Assembly (NCBI RefSeq): GCF_003201105.1
Contig: NZ_QICJ01000007.1
Coordinates: forward strand, 186,001 to 250,000
DNA: 64,000 nt
DNA from: Dyella sp. AtDHG13
GTDB taxonomy: Bacteria; Pseudomonadota; Gammaproteobacteria; Xanthomonadales; Rhodanobacteraceae
Direction of reading: 5' to 3'
The notes beneath the pieces were generated by a model. It was not told the DNA's origin and ran no database searches. It saw only the letters and a program-made list of their open reading frames with translations. Shown here in pieces: positions 16,361-22,886 of this stretch. The translations under genes were made by a program, and so were the position numbers. The first letter of the stretch is position 1. Every line of letters starts with the position of its first letter.

Positions 16361-17683
16361 TCAGCCGGCGGGCACCGGAACCTCGCTGGCCCGATTGAAA
16401 TCGCCGATGGCTTCGACCAAGTCGGTCACGGCCAGACGCTCCACCTCGGTGAGATCCGGATTCCAGCTGTCCAGAATCACCACCACGCGCGTGCGGTCGC
16501 TGCGGTTCCACGCCTCGTGCTCGAAGGTGTCGTCGAAGGTGACGCAACGGCCTTCCTTCCACTCGTGCAACTCGCCGCCGACGTTGATCGCGCAATCGGG
16601 CGGCACGATCAACGGCAGATGCGTCACCAGGCGCGTATTGGTCACGCCGCGATGGGGAAGGATGTGCGTGCCCGGACGCAGCACCGAGAACAGCGTCTCT
16701 GGCGCATGATCGCGAATGCGCACCAGCGGCACCCGCTCCAGCACCGCGGACGTGCGCGGACACCGCGCATGGTGATCGTCGAAACGCTCGCCGTGGCGGT
16801 AGAAGAAATAGCCGTCCCACTGGGCCGGCTGCGCGCTGGATGAACGCAGATGCCCCTTGAGCTCCTCCTCGGTCTGCCGGCCGAGGAAGGGCTCCAGCGA
16901 TTCGCTATCGGCCAGTACGTCGAGCAGCTCTTCGCGGATCACGTCGGTGGCGGCTTCCAGCTCGGCCTGCCAGGGAAACCGTTCCCGCCCGTAGTAAGGC
17001 TGGCTGGGGATGTCCGGGAAATAGAGGAACTTGGGCTTCTGTCGGGGATCGGGCAGGTTGGCCGGCTGCTCGCCCAGATAGATGGCCAGGCCATGCTCGA
17101 CGCGGGTCAGCTCACCGCGGCCGTAGCGCTGGCGTAGCGGCTCGAGCACCGCATCGAAGGTGCTGCGCCGGCCCTGGTCGATGACACGCATGGCGTGCTT
17201 CACCGGCTCGCGCAACCCAGGGGCTGTCGTCGCATCGCTCATCCAGCGCCCCTGCGCCTGCGCGCTGTTCACGGCACCGAAATAAGTCAGCACGGCGCCG
17301 CGCAGATCGCCTTGCCTTTCCAGCGCGATACCCAGGCGCAGCCGCGCCACGAACAAGCCCGGCGCGATGGCGAGGCACCGCCGCAGCGTCTCGATGGCGC
17401 CCGCGATATGGCCCGTGGCCATTTCGGCCACGCCCAGCTGATGGAGGATGTCCGGGTTCTCCGGTTGCCCCTGCACCGCCCGCTGCAGCAGCGCCACCGC
17501 GCCCAGCGCGTCCCCACGCGCAAGGCGGCTGGCGGCCAGGAATTGCAGCGCCTCGACATCCCCCGGCAGCATTTCGAGCAGTCGCGAAAACGACTGCTCG
17601 GCCAGCGCCATGTCCCCCGTTCTGAGCCCGTTGAGCGCCATGTCGCGCAACGCGGCCACGCCCCCTTCCACGCCCTTGCTCAT
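16361..17683 (-). CDS. TPR - aspartyl/asparaginyl beta-hydroxylase
   Basis: A 440-residue fusion. The N-terminal half (residues ~5-150) holds about four TPR-like repeats, for example EQSFSRLLEMLPGDVEALQFLA and HQLGVAEMATGHIAGAIETL (each read in part). The C-terminal half is an AspH-type Fe(II)/2-oxoglutarate dioxygenase: HILPHRGVTNTRLVTHLPL (~350-368) supplies the first His and 2-oxoglutarate Arg, and FDDTFEHEAWN (~393-403) supplies the second His. The order TPR then oxygenase is that of animal aspartate beta-hydroxylase, which hydroxylates Asp/Asn in substrate proteins. The start at 17683 has GGGGTGAG upstream; the longer open frame overlaps the divergent gene. It is divergent from a TPR-sulfotransferase pair. 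Confidence 0.88.
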   Translation of the reverse strand: MSKGVEGGVAALRDMALNGLRTGDMALAEQSFSRLLEMLPGDVEALQFLAASRLARGDALGAVALLQRAVQGQPENPDILHQLGVAEMATGHIAGAIETLRRCLAIAPGLFVARLRLGIALERQGDLRGAVLTYFGAVNSAQAQGRWMSDATTAPGLREPVKHAMRVIDQGRRSTFDAVLEPLRQRYGRGELTRVEHGLAIYLGEQPANLPDPRQKPKFLYFPDIPSQPYYGRERFPWQAELEAATDVIREELLDVLADSESLEPFLGRQTEEELKGHLRSSSAQPAQWDGYFFYRHGERFDDHHARCPRTSAVLERVPLVRIRDHAPETLFSVLRPGTHILPHRGVTNTRLVTHLPLIVPPDCAINVGGELHEWKEGRCVTFDDTFEHEAWNRSDRTRVVVILDSWNPDLTEVERLAVTDLVEAIGDFNRASEVPVPAG

Positions 17684-17843
17684 TCTCACCCCGTATTCAA
17701 AGGCATTGCTGCCACTCGTCCCCGAAACGCTGCAGTCTTCGCTGCCGTGCGTATATGCATAATAAGCATGTTTGACGGGCCGCACGCGCCCTGGGTGCCG
17801 CAGAAAGATGCGCGGCGCAGACATCATTCTCGACCGGGCCACT
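17684..17843. promoter_or_regulatory. Divergent control region of the hydroxylase and TPR-sulfotransferase genes
   Basis: These 160 nt separate two divergent starts (17683 and 17844). The only AT-rich part is near 17751-17775, around GCATAATAAGCATG, which contains the inverted tetramers ATGC and GCAT and could serve as a -10 region in both directions (CATAAT on the plus strand, TATTAT on the minus). No convincing -35 boxes are visible. A shared promoter region here would co-express the hydroxylase with the sulfotransferases. Confidence 0.35.
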
Positions 17844-19424
17844 ATGAATCCGCGACTGCAAGGACTGGGACCCACGGCTGCCCAGCAGGTCATGACCGCC
17901 GCCCAGGCCATCGAGGCCGGACGCGCCGACGAGGCGGACCGCCAGCTCGAACGCACCCTCGCCGCCTACCCGGACCACCCCGAAGTGCTGCGCATGAAGG
18001 CCGGCATCCACAGCCTGCGTGGGCAACACCAGGAGGCCGTGCGACTGATGCAACGCGCCCTGGCGCAGCGGCCGCAGGACCCGCTTTATCACAACACTCT
18101 GGGTTCGCTGTTCGGCTCGGCGGGCGACTACGAAGGCGCGATTCGCGCCTTGCGGCGCACCTGCGAACTCGACCCTCGGCTGGCCCTGGCCTGGTACAAC
18201 CTGGGCGTGATGCTCACCAAATCGGTGCGCAACGAAGAAGCCACGGAAGCGCTGCAGCGCGCGGTGAAACTCGCGCCCGACCTCGTCGCCGCACGCGCAC
18301 TGCTTGCCGACCTGCTGCGCACGCGCGGCGACATCGACGCGGCAGCCAGCGAATACCGACAGCTCCTCGCCGTGCGCCCCAGCTTCGGCCTGGCATGGTG
18401 GGGGCTCGCCGATCTTCGCACGCAGCGCTTCGACGACAAGGACATCGCCAGCATGCAGTCCGCCCTGCGGCGGCCGGATGCCAGCGAAAACGACCGCATC
18501 GCCATTGGCTTCGCGCTGGCCAAGGCGTTCGACGAGCAGGGGCAGTACGCCAAAGCCCTTGATGCGCTTGCCACCGCCAACGCCACGGCGCGCCGCTATC
18601 AGGCGTGGGATGCGCCACGCTTTTCCGCAGGCGTCCAGTCGATCTCGGATGCCTTTGAACCCGCACCCGCCGGAAGCAAGGAGGCGCTGGGCAGCGAGGT
18701 CATCTTCATTGTCAGCCTGCCGCGCTCCGGTTCCACGCTGGTCGAACAGATCCTCGCTTCGCACTCTTCGGTCGAGGGCGCCGGCGAGTTGCCGGACCTC
18801 TCACAGGTGCTCGCCGAGGAAACACGCAGGCTGGGCGGCAAACCCATTCCACAGTGGGCTCGCGAAGCCACGCCGGATGACTGGCAGCGCCTCGGCCAGC
18901 GCTATCTCGACCGTACCGCACGCTGGCGCAGCGAGCGCCCCATCTTCACCGACAAGCTCCCGAGCAACTGGATCTACATCGGCGCCATTCGCGCGATGCT
19001 CCCGGGCGCGCACATCGTCGCCGTGCGGCGCGACCCGTTGGAAACCTGCTTCTCGTGCTATCGCCAGCCACTGGATGGCAGCAACGGCTATAGCCGCAGC
19101 TTCGAGGATCTCGCCAGCTTCTGGCGCGACTTCGACCGCAGCGTCTCCCGCAGCGCTGCGCTGCATCCGAGCTTTGTCCGCGAACACAGCTACGAAGCCA
19201 TGGTGGCTGACCCGGAAACGCAGATTCGCGAGCTGCTGGATTTCTGCGGCCTGCCTTTCGAGGAAGGCGCACTGAACTTCCACGAAAACCAACGCGTCGT
19301 GCGCTCGCCCAGCGCCACCCAGGTGCGCCAACCCATGCGCACCGACACGGCGCGCTCGCAGCGCTATGGTGCCTTGCTCGATCCCCTGCGCGCCGCGCTT
19401 GGCTTGCCGGCCTTTCACGCGTGA
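17844..19424 (+). CDS. TPR-sulfotransferase
   Basis: A 526-residue two-part protein. Residues ~10-210 form a TPR array (six or so repeats such as AIRALRRTCELDPRLALAWYNLG and EALQRAVKLAPDLVAARALL, quoted in part). Residues ~280-520 are a PAPS sulfotransferase domain: 5'-loop FIVSLPRSGSTLVEQILASH, central FTDKLPSNWIYIG, and 3'-site IVAVRRDPLETCFSCYRQPL. The start at 17844 is the Met directly before the array; the in-frame ATG at 17772 adds unrelated basic sequence. The next gene begins inside its stop codon (GTGA), so the two are translationally coupled. The TPR part probably binds a partner or substrate protein. Confidence 0.9.
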   Translation: MNPRLQGLGPTAAQQVMTAAQAIEAGRADEADRQLERTLAAYPDHPEVLRMKAGIHSLRGQHQEAVRLMQRALAQRPQDPLYHNTLGSLFGSAGDYEGAIRALRRTCELDPRLALAWYNLGVMLTKSVRNEEATEALQRAVKLAPDLVAARALLADLLRTRGDIDAAASEYRQLLAVRPSFGLAWWGLADLRTQRFDDKDIASMQSALRRPDASENDRIAIGFALAKAFDEQGQYAKALDALATANATARRYQAWDAPRFSAGVQSISDAFEPAPAGSKEALGSEVIFIVSLPRSGSTLVEQILASHSSVEGAGELPDLSQVLAEETRRLGGKPIPQWAREATPDDWQRLGQRYLDRTARWRSERPIFTDKLPSNWIYIGAIRAMLPGAHIVAVRRDPLETCFSCYRQPLDGSNGYSRSFEDLASFWRDFDRSVSRSAALHPSFVREHSYEAMVADPETQIRELLDFCGLPFEEGALNFHENQRVVRSPSATQVRQPMRTDTARSQRYGALLDPLRAALGLPAFHA

Positions 19425-20971
19425 CCCTGGCCGTGCCTCCGTCACTGGAAGGAGCACCGGAACACGCATGGCTAAGCCATGGGCGCACGCTCGCCTTGCA
19501 CGGCGAGTTGGCGGCTGCGCTTGCGCTCTATCGCGATGCCGCCGAGCGTTTTCCCGAGTCCGCCGACATCCGGCTCGGTTGGGCGGGTTTGCATTGGCAA
19601 TCCGGACAACATGACGCGGCCGAACGATTGCTGCGCGATTGGCTGCAGGCACATCCAGCGGATGAAGGCGCCACCTTCCTGCTCGCGCAACTGCTCCGCG
19701 AACAAGGTCGCCTACGGGCCGTTGGCGAGACAGTGCGCGCACTGTTCGAACACGGGACGCACGACATCGACACCATCATCCGTGCCGTGGAAATGCTGGA
19801 TGACTTTGGCCTTCCAAACGATGCCTTCATTATTTGCGAACACGCCATCGACACAGGCCCGAATGATCCACGCCTCCACGCTTACGCGGGCATGCTGGCC
19901 ATTCAGCTGGGCAAGTTCGCCCGCACGCGCGAGCATTACGCCTATGCATTGGAGCACGAACCAGCCGCTGTGGACTGGAACATTCCCTTGGGTCTTTCCG
20001 GTCTTCAACGCTATACGGACTCCAGCCATCCGGACCTCGCCTTTCTCCAGGGCCTGCTTCAGCGCCCAGCGCTGAGCGCGAGCACCCGTCGCGCCACCTT
20101 GTTCGCACTGGGCAAGGCGCATGACGATCTTGGCGACTACGCCGCCGCCACCCATTACCTGCGCGAAGCCAACGCACTTGCGCATGCCGACTCCACCTGG
20201 TCTCGCAAGAAGTGGAAGCGCGGCGTCGACGCGCGGCTTGCCAGTTCTTCGAGCGACATCGCTCTGCCACCGCCCGGTGACTGGGCGCCGATCTTTATCG
20301 TTGGCGTTCCGCGATCAGGCACGACCTTGCTTGCCGAACGTCTGGCACGCCATCCCGAGGTAAAGAACCGAGGCGAGCTCGGCTGGCTTGAACATGCCGA
20401 ACAGCGCCTTTCATCCGCAGCCGGCGACACAGAGCGGATGCTGGAACAGATCGCCAGGGATGTCGCCCGCCAACTGCTACAGGACGACGACAGGGCACGC
20501 TGGTACATCGACAAGCAACCGATGAACCTGTTGCGCGTGGACCTGGCCATGCGCTTGTGGCCCAACGCACGGATCATCCATTGCGAGCGCGATGCCCGCG
20601 ATACGGCGCTGTCCTTGTGGATGCAGTCGTTCAACGACGCCGCTCACGACTATGCGTACGACTTTGGCGACATCGCGGCGGTCATCCGCGACTGCAGACG
20701 CCTCGCCGCACACTGGGGCAAGCGCTATCCATCCTCATTTCTCAATGTGTCCTATGAGGCGCTGGTCAGCGCACCCGGCGAAACCCTGGACGGCATCGCC
20801 CAATGGCTCGGCCTGACTGGTCGTGCGCCCGACGACCACGAGACCGCGCCGCGTGGCATCGCTACCGCCAGCGCATGGCAGGCACGGCAGGCAGTCTTCA
20901 CAAGCTCGGTGGGTCGGTGGCAACACTATGCCCCTTATCTGCCCGAACTGGCCGCATTCGACCCGCGTTGA
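19421..20971 (+). CDS. TPR-sulfotransferase (GTG start)
   Basis: A 516-residue protein with the same design as its upstream neighbour: a helical TPR region (residues ~15-250) and a sulfotransferase domain (~285-500). The 5'-phosphosulfate loop is FIVGVPRSGTTLLAERLARHP, the middle motif YIDKQPMNLLRV, and the 3'-site IIHCERDARDTALSLWMQSF. It begins with GTG overlapping the previous stop by 4 nt. Third-position GC is visibly lower in 19440-20950 than in surrounding genes, which may reflect later acquisition or relaxed constraint. It converges on the third TPR-sulfotransferase gene with 18 nt between stops. Confidence 0.9.
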   Translation: MTLAVPPSLEGAPEHAWLSHGRTLALHGELAAALALYRDAAERFPESADIRLGWAGLHWQSGQHDAAERLLRDWLQAHPADEGATFLLAQLLREQGRLRAVGETVRALFEHGTHDIDTIIRAVEMLDDFGLPNDAFIICEHAIDTGPNDPRLHAYAGMLAIQLGKFARTREHYAYALEHEPAAVDWNIPLGLSGLQRYTDSSHPDLAFLQGLLQRPALSASTRRATLFALGKAHDDLGDYAAATHYLREANALAHADSTWSRKKWKRGVDARLASSSSDIALPPPGDWAPIFIVGVPRSGTTLLAERLARHPEVKNRGELGWLEHAEQRLSSAAGDTERMLEQIARDVARQLLQDDDRARWYIDKQPMNLLRVDLAMRLWPNARIIHCERDARDTALSLWMQSFNDAAHDYAYDFGDIAAVIRDCRRLAAHWGKRYPSSFLNVSYEALVSAPGETLDGIAQWLGLTGRAPDDHETAPRGIATASAWQARQAVFTSSVGRWQHYAPYLPELAAFDPR

Positions 20972-20989
20972 CAGACGCCGTTCCGAGCC

Positions 20990-22816
20990 TCAGCCCGAGG
21001 TAGCGTCGTAGCCCCAGTGGCGAAGCATGGGCTCGAGGATCGGCAGCAGTGGTTCGAAGTGCTCGCGATACTTTTGCCAGCGACCGACCGCCTTGCGATT
21101 GACTGGCTCGATGACCTGCGAGTAGCTCGGCGTCGCGATATACGTCTTGCGCCGCGCATGCTCGTCGAAGCCGAGCATGGCCGATGTGTCTTCAAGTTCA
21201 AGGAAATCCGCGATACGCGACACCTGCTGCGGAAAGTCGTCGACCAGGTCCTCGTAGCGGGACACCATCACCGACGGACGCAGTATCTCGACCTCGTCCA
21301 GCCAGCATTGCATGGTTTCCACATAGGCGTGAGCGAGACGCTCGAGATTGCTGCACGCCGCCGCCAGCGCGCTGGAACGGAAGCTGTGCATATAACAGCT
21401 CAACAGCACATCGCAAGGATGGCGCACGGCAAGGATGAACTTCGCCTCCGGGAACAGTCGGTGCATCATCGGCAGCCAGTGCATGTTCAACGGATTCTTG
21501 TCGACCAGCCGCGCATCCCAATTGCGCCGGATGCGCTCGTCCACCATCGCGTGATAACGCTTGCGCAGCTCGTCGGTATCGAACTGACGCAACACGCTCA
21601 GATCGTCAAGGATGCGACGGTCGTGATTGCCGAGAATCCCGGCCAGCCGGTTGAAGAACGGATTCTCGTCCATCGACTGCAGGCCCGGATGCGCATCGAG
21701 CACCTGCTCCAATAAGGTCGTGCCCGAACGGGGAAAACCCACCACGAAGATCGGCGAATCGCGCATCTCCGGGGCGATCAGCGTGGGCCAGCGCGCATAT
21801 TGCTCGGCGGTGACGCGTGGCGCATCGACGGGCATGGCAGGGGCGCCGGGCACGAAGAATTCGGGCGAATCGAAGTTTCGATCGGCGGCTTCCAGGCGAT
21901 GCGCCACCTGCAGCGCCTCCATCGCCTTGGTCGTCTCGCCCAGCTTGTCGTACGTAGCGGCGAGCTGGAAGTAGTGGTTATAACTTGTGTCGGACTCTGG
22001 CCCCGTGCGCTCCAGAAGATCACGGGCCGCAGCAGCGTTGCCCGTGCGCAAGGCCAGCGTCGCCATCACATGGCGTGCCTCCTTGACCTGCACATCCGAT
22101 GCGCCGGACCCGGCACGCAACACCGGTACGAGCACAGCTTCGGCATCGGCGAGTCGATTGAGGCGCTCGTAGTGGCTGGCCAGCAACAAGCGCACATCGA
22201 ACTGGCCGGGCCATCGCGCCAAGAGATCCTCCAGCACCTCGACAGCGTCAGGGATGTCGTTCTTGAGCGTCAGCACCTGGGCCAGCGACAACTGCAGGTC
22301 GTCGTCATTGAACGGCACCCATTGGCGCCAGCGACGCAGCAGATCTGCCGCGCCCTCCACATCCTGGCAATGGCAACAGGCACGCGCTGCATCGACGCGT
22401 GCCGCGAGGGAATCGGGCATGGCCGCGACGACGTCAAGCAGAAGTTGGCGTGCCGTCAGGTAATCGCGCATCTCGATCAGGAGCAGACCGAGCTGGCTCT
22501 TGGGCGTGATGTTCGACGGATCCAGGTCCACCGCTCTCGCAAAGGCCTTGGCAGCTTCTCCCTTGTTGCCGGTTTCCTGCAGGGCGGTTCCATAGTTGTT
22601 CCAGGCCAGGCTGCTGTCCGAGCCCTGCGCCAGTTCGGCATAGAGCGGCAGCGCCTCGTTCACGCGACGCTGCATGTGCAGGCTGATGGCGAGCATCAAC
22701 GTCAGGTCGGCCTGACCCGGATGCCGCGCCAGGGCAGCGCGACTCAGTTGTTCGGCACGCTCAGGATGACCGCTGTTGATGGCGGCTCCAATCAAGGGAA
22801 GTTCGTCGGCAACCAT
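20990..22816 (-). CDS. TPR-sulfotransferase, downstream of the TonB receptor
   Basis: A 608-residue protein with a long TPR array (residues ~5-330, about eight repeats, for example SSLAWNNYGTALQETGNKGEAA quoted in part) and a C-terminal sulfotransferase domain: FVVGFPRSGTTLLEQVLDAHP, VDKNPLNMHWLPMMH and FILAVRHPCDVLLSCYMHSF. The start was set at 22816; 22828 and 22864 are alternatives. It follows the TonB-dependent receptor gene on the same strand. A perfect 12-bp hairpin at 22835-22860 lies only about 20 nt before its start, so it may be expressed by read-through or from its own promoter within the receptor gene. The substrate is unknown. Confidence 0.9.
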   Translation of the reverse strand: MVADELPLIGAAINSGHPERAEQLSRAALARHPGQADLTLMLAISLHMQRRVNEALPLYAELAQGSDSSLAWNNYGTALQETGNKGEAAKAFARAVDLDPSNITPKSQLGLLLIEMRDYLTARQLLLDVVAAMPDSLAARVDAARACCHCQDVEGAADLLRRWRQWVPFNDDDLQLSLAQVLTLKNDIPDAVEVLEDLLARWPGQFDVRLLLASHYERLNRLADAEAVLVPVLRAGSGASDVQVKEARHVMATLALRTGNAAAARDLLERTGPESDTSYNHYFQLAATYDKLGETTKAMEALQVAHRLEAADRNFDSPEFFVPGAPAMPVDAPRVTAEQYARWPTLIAPEMRDSPIFVVGFPRSGTTLLEQVLDAHPGLQSMDENPFFNRLAGILGNHDRRILDDLSVLRQFDTDELRKRYHAMVDERIRRNWDARLVDKNPLNMHWLPMMHRLFPEAKFILAVRHPCDVLLSCYMHSFRSSALAAACSNLERLAHAYVETMQCWLDEVEILRPSVMVSRYEDLVDDFPQQVSRIADFLELEDTSAMLGFDEHARRKTYIATPSYSQVIEPVNRKAVGRWQKYREHFEPLLPILEPMLRHWGYDATSG

Positions 22817-22834
22817 GGCTTCACACATAAAGAA

Positions 22835-22860
22835 GGGCCGCGTGGACATCCACGCGGCCC
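22835..22860 (-). terminator. Rho-independent terminator after the TonB receptor
   Basis: A perfect palindrome, GGGCCGCGTGGA (22835-22846) and TCCACGCGGCCC (22849-22860), followed on the minus strand by TTCTTT. It lies 27 nt after the receptor stop codon and ends just upstream of the TPR-sulfotransferase start. It would terminate receptor transcription or attenuate read-through into the next gene. Confidence 0.8.
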
Positions 22861-22886
22861 TCAAGGTTAACGCTTATATCAACGAC

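Noticed and set aside
19421-20971. The second TPR-sulfotransferase as a pseudogene or recent foreign gene
   Set aside because: Codon use looks less GC-biased, but the frame is intact, all sulfotransferase motifs are present and it is coupled to the upstream gene.
15264-22886. A RaxX-like sulfated peptide gene among the sulfotransferases
   Set aside because: The gaps (169, 160, 18 and about 70 nt) hold no short open frame with a leader and an acidic Tyr-containing core that I could support.
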